Part shown: in pieces, positions 46,801 through 57,311 of the stretch
Position numbering within the stretch: position 1 is the stretch's first letter
How the letters are laid out: each line of letters starts with the position of its first letter
From: Beroe forskalii
Taxonomy: Eukaryota > Ctenophora > Nuda > Beroida > Beroidae
NCBI GenBank assembly: GCA_011033025.1
Contig: WFMF01000376.1
Span: 62,001-126,000, forward strand
Length of the DNA: 64,000 nt
Direction: 5' to 3'
Notes under the pieces: model-generated
Databases searched by the model: none
What the model was told of the DNA's origin: nothing
Seen by the model: only the letters and a program-made list of their open reading frames with translations
Position numbers and translations under genes: made by a program

Positions 46801-46929
46801 GGGGAGAAGCGGAAGAGAGTGGAAGATGACAACGGGGAATCTTTCGAGTTGTCAAGCAGTCAGAGTTGGACGAGGTCTGGCAAGAAGAAGTTAAGATCTT
46901 CTGAGATAAGGACGCCTGTAAAATTGTGA
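40830..46929 (+). CDS. HORMAD/Hop1-type meiotic axis protein with PHD and winged helix
   Basis: Nine exons (40830-40983, 41206-41404, 42101-42227, 42493-42639, 42991-43209, 43551-43692, 45915-46006, 46259-46350, 46545-46929) total 1557 bases, giving 518 residues, all phases matching. Residues about 18-235 are a HORMA domain (QKSAFFVKKLLAVSVSYLTY, LLLGLYIDS, FKFNYEEG, YHSVKMRIRTKCH). A PHD finger follows (CVCG, CVTCEKWSHALCY, CVSC), then a winged-helix-like region (TALWRRALFTLTEVKRV to FGYIVNKTEITNRG). The tail has six SQ sites in about 100 residues, like the SQ/TQ cluster of yeast Hop1, and a basic end (KKKLRSSEIRTPVKL) that could be a closure motif. The protein should bind meiotic chromosome axes and recruit recombination and checkpoint factors. 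Introns 2 and 6 carry transposons. Confidence 0.9.
41438..41931. mobile_element. About 0.5 kb inverted-repeat element in HORMAD intron 2
   Basis: The ends AGTACCTTAGGAGGTCTATT and its complement bound the element. Inside, two blocks contain GGTAGGTTGAAAATATGGGG followed by short hairpins (GGGGATTTTT...AAAATCCCC). Related GGGGATTTT hairpins occur in the nested element at 45170-45612. Non-coding. Confidence 0.65.
43919..45902. mobile_element. Non-autonomous hAT element, 1984 bp
   Basis: The termini CAGTGGTCGACCGGGG and their complement are flanked by an 8-bp target duplication TAAATTTC (43911-43918 and 45903-45910), the hAT signature. Both ends are GGGGCC-rich. The interior has four to five tandem 153-bp units with GATATGCAGGGGTCTGGGGGC, and a younger-looking nested inverted-repeat element. 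There is no transposase. It lies in HORMAD intron 6 with its right end 12 bases before exon 7. Confidence 0.88.
45170..45612. mobile_element. Inverted-repeat element nested in the hAT copy
   Basis: Ends resembling ACCTTACGAGACATA and TGTCTTGTAAGGT enclose two copies of a GGTACGAAATTTGGGGATTTT block, each followed by CCCCATATTTTCG. Boundaries are approximate. Confidence 0.5.
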
Positions 46930-47097
46930 TCTGATACTCCTCTCTGTACTGAAACTGATAAGACCATGATGATGAGATTTGAAATCCGTGGTTTTTAACT
47001 TTCTCTCTGATATTTAAAAAGCAAATTAAGATTATTTGTATTGAAATTTGAGATAAGATATGCATTTAAATATAATTTGTATCTCATGAACTTTGTA

Positions 47098-47103
47098 AAT
47101 AAA
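47098..47103 (+). terminator. Poly(A) signal of HORMAD gene
   Basis: AATAAA lies 169 bases after the HORMAD stop codon. Confidence 0.5.
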
Positions 47104-47697
47104 GTGGTTCATGAGGTTTGATTGAATCGTATTGTATATTTTAATTTCAAAATGATTAATGTTGATAACTAGAACTGTTGATAACTGCTAGAATTATTAT
47201 GATGCGCTGTTGATAACTAGAACTTGAACTATGATGTGCTATGTTTGTATGTTTGATTTATTAAAAGTTTTTCAAATTTATCGTTGTAATTGTTCAGTTT
47301 AATAATTTATTATCAAGTTTTGTAATGATATCTTTAGCTTTACTTATTTCATATTTCCACAAAATTGCACATTTAGACGTAGAAATTAAGGGGATGGGGG
47401 GGGGTCTGAGGTCGAATTTGAAGTTTTGATTAGCTCATTAAAACCAAATCAATACTCCCACATGGAAGTTCAATGATTTAGATTAGGTAATATTTACAGG
47501 ATAAAATTGATCTTGAGGCGCCCATCTGGAACGTTAAAATTGCTCATTTTTTCTCAGTAAATACTAAATCGCACAATCAAAGTGAGCTTAAATGTTTAAA
47601 TTTAGTGTCACATTATAGAAGTGAGGTACTAAAATTTTCATGTAGTAAGATCGTATTCTACAAAATATCTCTATTCACACCACAATATCCACCCATA

Positions 47698-48907
47698 TCA
47701 CACAATATCTACATTTATCTGTCCACTCTCTGTCACCCCAAAGTTCATTCCCTCAAAGACCGCCTTCTTTTTGCGTTCTGTCTGAAAGCAGCAAACCTTC
47801 TCCGTCACTACGTCACGAGCAATGAAGGGGTGTGTCAGGAATGTACTCTCACCGTGCGTTTGACCCGGGTTCAATGCCCTGTCTAACTATTACCTCGCCT
47901 GTAAAGATGAAGGTACTGATCAGTGATCACAGGGGGTCGCAATAGGGGTGTTCAAAATATCATGGAAACAGGGGAGGGTCAGTAGGGGTGGCCTGAATTT
48001 CTGCAGAAGGTTCAGTGAAGGGGTTACACCAGGGGTTCAGCAGGGGTCAGTAGGGGTCACCAGGTGGTCAGTAGGGGTTCACCAGGGGGTCATTTGGGGT
48101 TCACCAGGGGATCAGTAGGGGTTCACCAGGGGTCTGCTTCCAAACGAGGTTTTATAGTTTCGGGGGGGGCAACCCCCATAAACCAGTGGATTCGAAAAAG
48201 CGAATGGGGTTTTGGGGGTTTAGGGGTTTATGGGGGCTTGATTTTGTTCAAGATTTTTGGCATTCTACGGAATGGGGTACCATTTTTTGTTGATGAATTT
48301 CGGCCCTTTTCTGAAATGGTACCATTTTCAGCGATTTTCAAGCCTTTTTGAAATGGTACCATTTTCTGTTGCGCATTTTCGAACCTTTCCTAAAATGGTA
48401 CCATTTTCGGCCATTTTGAAATGGTACCATTTTGTGTTGACAATCTTAGACCCTTTTTGAAATGGTACTATTTTTTGTTGCCGATTTTCAAGCCTTTCTG
48501 AAATGGTACCATTTTTGTTGACGATTTTGGCCCTATTTTGAAATGGTACCAATTTTCATTGCCGACTTTTTCTGGAAAATTAAACCCCCATAAACCCCCA
48601 AGTGGATATCGAAAAGGCAAATGGGGGTTAAATTTTAGGGGTTTATGGGGTTGCCCCCCAGTTTCGTCAGCTACCGTTAAAATTTTAAAAACAAACTAAA
48701 AGAATATTATTCTGTAAAAGCTCTTATCCTTTGCATCATACCTCCCTCGTAGTTCTTCCAAATTAAATCGATATCCTCGCCGTGCTTGTTCGTGAAAAAC
48801 ACCGTGTACTTGATCTGGGCTCTACTTGATTTGGCTCTGCTAGCTTTTATCTCGTTAGCTGTAGCGGAAAAGTGAGAATCAAGCGCAAACCGGCAACAAA
48901 GACTCAT
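47698..48907 (-). CDS. VHL beta-domain protein
   Basis: Two minus-strand exons (48907-48742, 47882-47698) total 351 bases, giving 116 residues in phase. The sequence follows the beta domain of von Hippel-Lindau proteins: KYTVFFTNKHGEDIDLIWKN (strand ending in the conserved Trp), then LNPGQTHGESTFLTHPFIAR, matching the family pattern LxPGxxxxxxTFxxHPW, then ARDVVTEKVCCF and a short GQINV end. The Elongin-binding alpha domain is absent. Of the HIF-hydroxyproline pocket, the Trp and the His of HPF are kept; the pocket Tyr is not seen and the last Trp is Phe. Only GTATGA...TTAG gives a canonical join, but it shortens the loop between YEG and LNPG. A GATAAG donor 13 bases further would fit the family better. 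The intron contains a foldback element. Confidence 0.72.
47940..48135. repeat. GGGGTCAGTAGGGGTTCACCA minisatellite
   Basis: Imperfect units of about 21 bases (GTCAGTAGGGGTTCACCAGG) in the VHL-like gene's intron. Confidence 0.65.
48150..48670. mobile_element. Inverted-repeat element with KpnI-like internal repeats
   Basis: The left arm (GGGGCAACCCCCATAAACC...GGGGTTTATGGGG) and the right arm are complementary. Between them about six units of 50-60 bases each hold GAAATGGTACCATTTT, itself a palindrome. It lies in the VHL-like intron and is non-coding. Confidence 0.6.
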
Positions 48908-49081
48908 CCTTTTAATCTACAATGACGATTATTGAAAATCTATAATTATCGATTAATTGATATTGCACCTACATGAGTACATGGGAGAATTCTACTTAAG
49001 TACTTAGGGGTGAATATTGCACCTAGGCTTATAGGCATGATTTAAAATGATGAAAATGTTATTCAAATAGCTTGCTATTCT

Positions 49082-52000
49082 TCATTTTTTTAAAATTTTA
49101 TTCAAGAGATACATCGTTTCTTGTGGGTGATGTGGTTTCGCCGCTACGGGCGTACTCAGTCCAATTTCCCATCGTACATTCATGTGTTGATTGTACCCAC
49201 CTTTCTGTTCTTGAGTAAGTTGTTCGGCTGCTGCATCATCAGCTGCTGCTGCTGCTTGCACCTTTGATGTACCTCCCATTCTAGGAAACGTTTTGACTAT
49301 GTCCAGCATTTCTTGTACCTGAAATTAAGAATTTGATGTCAAATGATGTATTATCGTATTATTAAAATAACTGAATATTTATAGATGAAGAAAACTTGAA
49401 ACTTTCGGTCACATGCTTCATTTATTCTTGCAGATCAAATAGTTTGATGGAAAATCTAGCCACTACACTCCATGTTGGTCAGTTATCTGTATTTGCCTTG
49501 GTGTTTAAGTAGACGGGGTCATTGACGTTCCCGGTCAGGTTGACATACAACTTGTTACCCAGCTGCAGCCCCACCACCCCCTTCCAATCCTGGGTGTTCG
49601 TCATGCTGCTGTCCATCACCACAGCCAGAATGTTCTCATTGTTCAGGACCCTCACTGAAACACATGGGGTGGGGTTCTTATTGGTCAAGTGAGTTTGAAT
49701 ACTTGGGGCAGGCTGCTTATTGGTCAAGTGAGTTGGAACACTTGGGGCAGGCTACTTATTGGTCAAGTGAGACACACGGGGCAGGCTGCTTAGTGCTTAT
49801 TTTTCAAGTGACTTGGAACACATGGGGTGGGCTGCTTATTGGTCAAGTGAGTTGAAACACTTGGGGCAGGCTACTTATTGGTCAAGTGAGACACATGGGG
49901 CAGGCTGCTTATTGGTCAAGTGAGTTGGAACACATGGGGTGGGCTGCTTATTGGTCAAGTGAGTTGGAATACATGGGGCAGGCTGCTTATTGGTCAAGTG
50001 AGTTGAAATACTTGGGGCAGGCTGCTTATTGGTCAAGTGAGTTGGAATACTTGGGGCAGGCGAGTTTTTCAGTGAAGTTATGTTTTGACAGTTTCTATCT
50101 ATTTTGTTATTATTGATCTGCAGTCTTGGTAATATCCGTATTTCATATGCTTTGAAACGACATATTACATAAAGATGAACTCCTTAAATACGTAAATCAG
50201 TGCTTTATGAGTTTATGTTTTTGTTGGATTGTTAAACTTGTATTGTGTAATATTGATATAATATTGCGGCACATTGCCAGCCCCACCGTGGGTTTCACAA
50301 CAACAACAACTTATTGGTCAAGTGAGTTGGAATACTTGGGGCAGGCTACTTATTGGTCAAGTGAGTTGGAATACTTCGCGAGGGAAGGACATTGGTCACT
50401 GAAAATTAAGGGGGGGTTCAAGGCAAATTTTTGGGAAAACACGTTTCTGAGATAACGGTTGACCCAAAGGTATGTGGGCCAACTTTTTAGCCAGGTTTGG
50501 TACTCCCAGACCCACTGGCGCCGCTGCGTGGCACCATTGCCCAAATATGGGCACAAAATGGGCATATTTTTCAAAAAGCAATTTGGCCGGTATCTGAGGT
50601 GTGCAATCGATAGATAATGGTCCCTGAGTTACCATAAAAATTTGAAGTCGATATCTCAAAAATGACCGAGTTATGGCCGAAAAACGCATGCCCATATGGG
50701 CATACGCGTCGCGCAAGACAATTTTGGCCCATAACTTGCAAATATCAATATTTTGAATGAAACCAACTTTATTCGATAAGTAGCGTTAAATTATGTATTG
50801 TCTGCAGTTTGAGCGATTGCTGCTAAAATGGCGATTTGAGGTCCAAAAACCTCTAAAAAACCACAAAATCGCCATTTTTCAGTTCAAATTTTTTCAAAGT
50901 GCACTTCACTCAAACGCTTATAACTTCGGCTACGATTGATATTTTGCATAATTCTTTTTTTACGTGAAACTAGACTAAATTCCTCAGATACAAATCAGAC
51001 CCGGATTTTTGAGTTAGGGCTTCAAAAATTTTGGCGCCAAAAGCGCCAAATTTTTTGCCAAAATCCTTTTGGCGCCAAAAAATTTTGAAGGCCTAACTCA
51101 AAAAATCCGAGTCCATTTGTATCTGAGGAATTTAGTCTAGTTCCACGTAAAAAGAATTATGCAAAATATCAATCGTAGCCAAAGTTATAAGCGTTTGAGT
51201 AAAGTGCACTTTGGAAAAACGCGAACTGAGAAGATGGCGATTTTGTGGTTTTTAGAGGTTTTTGACCTCAAATCGCCATTTTAGCAGCAATCAAGCCCAA
51301 ACTTGCAGAGAATACAATTTAACGCTATTCATCGAATTAAGTTGGTTTCATTCAAAATATTGATATTTACCAGTTATGGGCCAGAATTGGTTTGCGTAAC
51401 GCGCGTATGCCCATATATGGGCATACGTTTTTCGGCCATAACTCAGCCATTTTTTGAGATATCGACTTCAAATTTTTTATGGTAACTCAAGAGACCATTA
51501 TCTATCGATTGCACACCTCAGATCCCGCCCAAGTTGCTTTTGAAAAAATATGCCCATTTTGTGCCCATTTTTGGGCATGGCGCCACGGCGGCGCCAGTGA
51601 GTCTGGGGGTACCAAACCCACAAAAAGTTGGCCCACGGGGTATACCTTTTGGGTCAACCGTTATCTCAGAAACGTGTTTTCCCAAAAATTTGGCTTGAAC
51701 CCCCCCCCCCCTTAAATGTTTCATTGTGGTATATTACCTATTGCTATAGGTACCTAATAAGCCTAGTAAGGTGGCTACTAAGGTATTCCTTTGACATAGA
51801 AAAGTAAAAGGATAGAACGTGGCCCGATTTAATAGCTATGATTTGTGATGCACCGTTCGGCGTTCCATTCTTACCTGCGTGATTAAATTCAAGCTTGCAA
51901 TTGTCGCTTGAGTTGTCACCCGTGACCTTGTTGCCATAATTCCTCGTTATAAAAGCGAGTAGGACCTGTGGTGATTGCAAGAGGCACAATTTCATACTTT

Positions 52001-52330
52001 CATAATACTTTTAAATCGTCAATCATGTAGTAGTTACAAAGTTACAATACTTACAAAAGTTGCAAGTACCTACCCTAAAAATGTGAGGATGAAAACGAAG
52101 TTCAATTACGCAGAACAGATATCTTAGAAACTACCGAAATTCAAGAATACCTTAGTCCCCTCTATGCCCTGTGACATCTGATCGAAAATGTCCCCGGTCA
52201 GCTGTTCTTCATCGTACCACGTGGAGAAGCCGAGTTTTTTCAAGGCCTCGTTCACTTTGCCCACCCTCTCGTGGGTGTCTCGCCCCACTTCATCTGTGCC
52301 CCAATCGTGGGAGAGGAAGAAGTCTGTCAT
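49082..52330 (-). CDS. Small TIR-domain protein
   Basis: Exons on the minus strand: 52330-52151, 51965-51875, 49654-49497, 49318-49082 (221 residues) if a GC-AG intron (AAG then GCAAAT) is used. Otherwise exon 3 runs to a stop at 49479, giving 148 residues. The TIR fold is clear: FFLSHDWGTDE, LGFSTWYDEEQLTGDIFDQM (BB-loop region), LLAFITRNY, DNCKLEFNHA, then NILAVVMDSSM and GVVGLQLGNKLYVNLTGNV. The Glu in CKLEF sits where NAD-cleaving TIRs keep the catalytic Glu (family knowledge), so NADase activity is possible but unproven. No signal peptide, membrane helix, LRR or death domain is attached. The last exon adds an Ala-rich linker and KPHHPQETMYLLNKILKK. Intron 2 contains a foldback element and a 39-bp array beside the acceptor. 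Confidence 0.8.
49657..50060 (-). repeat. 39-bp array beside TIR exon-3 acceptor
   Basis: About ten units of GCTTATTGGTCAAGTGAG plus TTGGAATACTTGGGGCAG start immediately upstream (gene sense) of exon 3. A detached pair of units lies at 50305-50375. On the gene strand the unit resembles the acceptor's CCCCATGTGTTTCAG tract but lacks the AG. Confidence 0.8.
50405..51717. mobile_element. 1.3 kb foldback element
   Basis: Two arms of about 600 bases are reverse complements with modest divergence: AGGGGGGGTTCAAGGCAAAT at the left, and its counterpart ending in a C-run at the right. They meet at a centre near 51030 made of GGCGCCAAAA words. Two short hairpins with ATGGGCATA words lie within the arms. 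There is no ORF of note. It is inside TIR-gene intron 2. Confidence 0.8.
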
Positions 52331-52507
52331 GATGGCTCACGGTACTTTTAATTCACTTGTTCTGAGCTTCTGCTACGAGATATCAGGCAAGATGAATCGA
52401 ACAATAAAATCGAAGCACAAATCGATTGGTGGTTTTTGGGAACGGACAATTCACCTCAAGTTTTTTCACCTCCGACACTTAGCCTCATGATATTTCGACT
52501 ACATATA

Positions 52508-52590
52508 GACAAAGGTTAGGGTCTGGGTTAGGGTATGGTTTAAAGGGTTAGTGCTAGAGTCAAGGGTTAGGGTAAGGTTAGGGTTATGGT
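52508..52590 (+). repeat. Degenerate telomere-like TTAGGG tract
   Basis: Several GGTTAGGGT words separated by variants (GGTTAGTG, GGTATGG) over about 80 bases. This is an interstitial telomere-type sequence. Confidence 0.55.
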
Positions 52591-53289
52591 CAGAGGAGAG
52601 AGATAAAGTGCCGTGAGGTGAAATGTCTGAGTTTATAAGTCAGGCTCCCGTGGTTTTTACAAATAAAGAAATAACTGAATAAGATTCAAAATGATCACAC
52701 ATCCCAATTGATGAGTAGGTACCTAGATACCTTGATTGAACAATTTCAAGTCACAACGGATAGGCATAGAGTGAAATGAGACTATGAAAATCAATATCAG
52801 CAGCTACAAATTAGTACAAAAGAACTTGCTAAATACGTATGTTAAAGAAATGACGTTTCATGTTACTGCTTGTATATACCATTGTCCATTACCTCTCCTC
52901 TGCTGTATGGTGTACATTGTACAATATAATTGCTTAATTGTAGTGAGTGTGTATTCAATGCTTGCTTACCATTTCAAAGTGTGGAAGAGTAGAATGTTAG
53001 AACAGTATGTGGAGCTTCTAATTGCTCTTCCACACTTCATTATATAAAAGTATAAAGTAACGATGTTTGATTATCATCACCTTGGAAACCACCGTGTGAA
53101 TTTTCTTCCGTTTTTCAGGAGTGTCACGGATACAAGGATGCTGCAGTCTCATTTGTGACGGCTTCATCAGTACCATGTAAAAGAAAGAAAGAGTTAGTGC
53201 CGTTAACATTCTAAAAACTTATGGCATCAATGATGATCAATATCTCAGTTAGCCGAGGCATGTCTTGTTAAAGTGCAAGGGTTGAGAAT

Positions 53290-53347
53290 ATTACTGTACC
53301 TAAATTACTGTACCTAAATTACTGTACCTAAATTACTGTACCTAAAT
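53290..53347. repeat. 16-bp microsatellite
   Basis: Nearly four tandem copies of TTACTGTACCTAAA plus two bases. Confidence 0.8.
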
Positions 53348-54568
53348 AAGTAAGGACGCAATTCCTCTTCGACAGTTACTGCCTTATCTTTTTATCAGCA
53401 ATTGTCGATGATACGAAATGAGTATCATGGACATAATTTTCGCGGACATTAATATTCACGCTGAGGTGCTCAGCGTGAATGAAATGTCCGTGATAAGGTA
53501 CCTATAACCAACCAACAGAGCGAGGGACGGCTGGTCGAGTTGATTTTCTACTTTGGAACATGCCACTGGCCACATGGCTCAAGCTGGCTTCAGTCACGCC
53601 ACTTTCTTTTCATGGATTTAACTATAAAGAATATAAACACATTAATCATGAAGAAGAATATTACCCGTCACACAGAGCGAGGATAACTTCTTCTTCTTCC
53701 TCGTGTTATAACAGAATAAAAGTGCTCGAAGTAGTTCTTTCTTACCATTACACTGGCACTGGCTGTAGAGCCAGCAATAAGACGCGTTAATTATAAATAA
53801 TTTTATTCTCCCACGGCTCTCGTAGTTCAGTAACCACTTTCTACCTTAACCAAATTTTGGTGGAAATTGGAAACTTCTCAGCAGAAGTGTTTCCTCATTT
53901 AGTATTATTCATAAATCATACATAAATCAAGAATTTCATTAATTCTTATCAGTTATAAAATATATAATACAATTTATTTTTAATATTTTAGCCGTAAAGC
54001 TGTACCCAGCCCTGTTAAAATAAGAAACTGCGACGCCAAGATAATTCTTCTCAAGAAATTATGGTTCAATTTAATTAATGCCTTATCAGTAGGTTTGCTG
54101 TCGTGTTGTCCTTACAAACAAACGAATTAAAATCGCATTATGTTTCCCTTTAGTGTTGTCCTAATTAAACATTTGAGCACGTTAAGAATCTGCTTTCATA
54201 AGTATGCTAAGTACTTAGTATTGATTATATCAATAGAATCTCTAACAGAGCACATTGCCCATTGATTGCCTTGTTTTTCTTTTCAACGATACCTTATTGG
54301 CCCTTATTTAGCCGGCCCTTAAGGCCAAAAACAACTTTGAGATTCTTCCAAAGGTCAGTTGATTGAGGTCAGATGAAACTTTTATTACTTGGCTTATGTA
54401 CTGTTAAATTCATTTGACCGTCATTATATTATAAGTAACTCAGATAATGACCTAAATCATGATATTAGACCAGGATTTGAGTTTTTTGATGTAATTTATT
54501 TAGTTTAAGTTGGTTTTTCTTGAGCAGAAATTTCTTGGTTTGGCAACTGCTAGAAAAAATATTCCAAG

Positions 54569-55465
54569 TAGGGTTTCCAACCGATAATATCGCCGATAAA
54601 ATTATCGGCGATAATTGGACTAAAATCAGTTATCGGTTATCGGCGATAATTTTGTGCCGATAAACCGATAAAATTTAATATTTTTGAAACCATAGTATTT
54701 AACTCAAATAAATTAAAAACCAGTTAATTTCACGGTTTTTACTACTGTAGTTCAAAAGCAACGGGCCAGTTTGAATAACAATTTTTAGCATTTTCACGGC
54801 CATGTGAAAATGCACCCAAGCTTAGTTTAATTTCTAGATTTTTCTGAACTCTTTTAAGCGTTTGACCTTCGACTCACGTTCAACTCCGAGTCTCCGTTGA
54901 TTGATACTTCAATTTGTATTTAACATGTCAAGCCAAAGCATATTATGACAGTTCTTTACAAAAGAGGGGGAGGAAATGGTCTGCAAGCAGTGTACGAATT
55001 CTTAATCTGACGCAACTTCGAAGAGCAGTTATTCTAGTTTGTGGAATTATCTCAAAGCATAGCACAGTATTGATCGTCCACAGGCCGAGATGACAGAGTC
55101 TAAAGCAAAGCGGCCAAAAGTTAATTGTATCATGATATGCTGAAAAAATGCCAAGAAGAAATGTATGCTGCCCTTGCAGCTGTTGACGAATTATCTTTCA
55201 ACCAGATAGCAACGATCAGTTTCATAATTCATTAATAAGGATGCTATGAGGGAAAACAAGTTCCTAGCGCACAGCTCGCCGACCACCATACGTAGCAAAG
55301 TGGCTGAATTAATGTTTGCGAATTCATTAATTGAGAAAAATTGAAATAAATGGACGTCTAAAACTGAAGTAAATTTATCGCCGATAATTATCGGTATCGC
55401 CGATAATTCACAAAAAGTTATCGATTATCGCCGTTAAAAAATTGCTACCGATAATGGAATCCCTA
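54569..55465. mobile_element. hAT element relic with BED-finger remnant
   Basis: The ends TAGGGTTTCC and GGAATCCCTA are flanked by an 8-bp duplication ATTCCAAG (54561-54568, 55466-55473). Subterminal regions are dense in CGATAATTATCGG palindromes. The middle (about 54950-55130) reads like a decayed BED zinc finger (GEEMVCKQC, SLWNYL, KAKRPKV). The coding region is broken and too short for a transposase. Confidence 0.8.
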
Positions 55466-55591
55466 ATTCCAAGGTTCAGATGATTCGATTTTTTGTCCGA
55501 AGGGTTGGTTAAAAAAAGGCCGGTAAAATAAAGGCCAATAAGGTACTCGAGTCTTATTGTTGCAATCTGAACCTCATGTGTGCTTCTGTTT

Positions 55592-55912
55592 GGGGCCATC
55601 CATAAAGGACGTCCGCAGTGAGGGGGGAGTCTGGCCAATGCGGACGTTTGGGGACATAGGGGGGAGGGGGTGTTTGGCCAAATGCGGACGTCCGCAGTTT
55701 ATGGTAATTTTGGTCGATTTGACGGTTATTTCACTAAAAAATCGTGAAATTTCGGGCCGAGAATGAAGACTCAAAAGATTTTAACGAAAAATGCGGACGT
55801 CCTGGGGAGAGGGAGGGGTTTCTGAAATGCGGACGTTTGCGGACAAGGGGGGGGGGGGGGGAAGGGGTCTAAAATGGCCGAAATTTTGCGAACGTCCTTT
55901 ATGGATGGCACC
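55592..55912. mobile_element. MITE family A, copy 2
   Basis: GGGGCCATCCATAAAGGACG and its complement near 55890-55912 bound this element. The interior matches the copy at 2226-2549 in opposite orientation and includes a long G-run. It ends about 85 bases before the ATG of the secreted Cys-rich gene, so it may lie in that gene's promoter. Confidence 0.75.
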
Positions 55913-55996
55913 TTTCCTGTCTCACGTTGTCTCATAGCAATAGCAGCGTTTTATCTCACAGTACTTAACTACCACTGCTACCCATAGAGTTTCGTG

Positions 55997-56500
55997 ATGA
56001 CAAGGATACAGCTGATAGTGCTAGTGATACTCGCTATTGCCCTCCCGACATGTCAGGGCCTGGGAAGTGATGTGTATGATGAGGGGTGTCAATGGGGAGC
56101 CCTGCAGATCCTCCCCTTCGGGTATGAGTTCCAGGATGGGTGCGCAGATTGCAGGTGTCAGGACAATGGGACTGTCACCTGTTCTCAGCAGGAGTGTTGC
56201 TTGTATTCGGTGGGCAAAGGAAAGACTGTCCGGGCCCTTGTTGGAGAGAACTTCTTTGACGGGTGCAACTACTGCGGATGTGGGGCCCATGACTCCCCCC
56301 ATTGCACGAGGAAAGGGTGTCCTGGGCTGTGCTTCTACAAGAACTGGGAAGGGAACTACGGCTACGCAGAACCAGGCATGGTTAATGCGTGGGATGACAA
56401 ACAGGAGTGCCCGACAGAGTGCAGGTGCAAGGCATGGAGGAAGAACAAGCAAGTCATTGGAATGAAGTTGGTGTGCAATAGGCCGTGTATTTATTTCTAA
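55997..56500 (+). CDS. Secreted Cys-rich protein with VWC/pacifastin-like repeats
   Basis: A single exon encodes 167 residues. A signal peptide is clear (IQLIVLVILAIALPTCQG). The mature part has two to three Cys-rich units: FQDGCADCRCQDNGTVTC with SQQEC, then FFDGCNYCGCGAHDSPHC with TRKGC, then CPTECRCKAW with a last CNRPC. The C-x2-C-x-C...C-x4-C spacing matches pacifastin-type protease inhibitor units and small VWC domains. Which is right cannot be decided by eye. The start is ATG 55997; a GTG directly before it is ignored. A role as extracellular inhibitor or matrix/ligand-binding protein is inference. Confidence 0.75.
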   Translation: MTRIQLIVLVILAIALPTCQGLGSDVYDEGCQWGALQILPFGYEFQDGCADCRCQDNGTVTCSQQECCLYSVGKGKTVRALVGENFFDGCNYCGCGAHDSPHCTRKGCPGLCFYKNWEGNYGYAEPGMVNAWDDKQECPTECRCKAWRKNKQVIGMKLVCNRPCIYF

Positions 56501-57311
56501 AATCAGTCGTAGGACTAGGAAAGTAGGAATTGGACGATTAATCTTTTTATATTTGAATTCGGAAAATTTGAAAAATAAATAATACGAAAAATTATCTATC
56601 ATGTTTTAGCTTCTTAGCCCGTTGAAATATTTGATTATCTATTATATGAAATTTTAATTCACGACGTTTCAATTCTTATTATCTTATTATCATAGAATTA
56701 TTGATCAAATTCATCTCAATGCATAGATCGAATGAATTATTAAATTCTAAACATGTATGTATGTATAAGTGCTTGAACATGAGCGGATTCGAAGGAAAAG
56801 CATTTTAAATAATATGTTGTCAAGTGTTTTCACAAGATTACACAGAACAGATCCTGCATGACCATTTTTGCATGTTTATGAATTTTATAGATCGACAGAC
56901 ACCAAAGTGATATCTGTGAACTCTCTGAAACCACTCGGTACCCGATCAAGCACGAAAGTATCGGAATGTCCATGCCTGGTAAATTATCAATGTTTCATGC
57001 ACGTCCGAATAGAAGCACCTTACTGCTTCTTTGAATCTTTGGACTATTTTTGTTTATTTCTGCCAGTGACTTTTGGAACCCTTTGAAAGTATGCTGCATC
57101 TCGACTCAAACAGATAGAGGAGTGAACACTGATCAAGGAACTGGCAAGCCCCAACCCCGATCTGACAAAAAATCTTCGCTTTTATGACAATTCCTTGTGT
57201 TTGAACTCCTTAAGGACTCAAACACTAAACGAATTCATGAACTTATGATGAAATACCACAGCAAGATATGGTAAAACACACATAAAATTTCACAGGAGCC
57301 GAGTGAATTTC
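56501..57311. other. Intergenic, nothing recognised
   Basis: AT-rich spacer with an AATAAA near 56574 that could end the Cys-rich gene's transcript. No exon signals. Confidence 0.45.

Larger units (their letters stand above)
52331..54568. other. 2.2 kb intergenic with minor repeats
   Basis: No gene found. It holds a telomere-like tract (52508-52590), a 16-bp microsatellite (53290-53347), and a hairpin with arms GGACATT...ATTCACGCTGA near 53443-53493. The TIR promoter should be at the left end. Confidence 0.45.

Noticed and set aside
52508-52590. Chromosome end signalled by TTAGGG words
   Set aside because: Only about 80 degenerate bases with genes on both sides. An interstitial tract at best.
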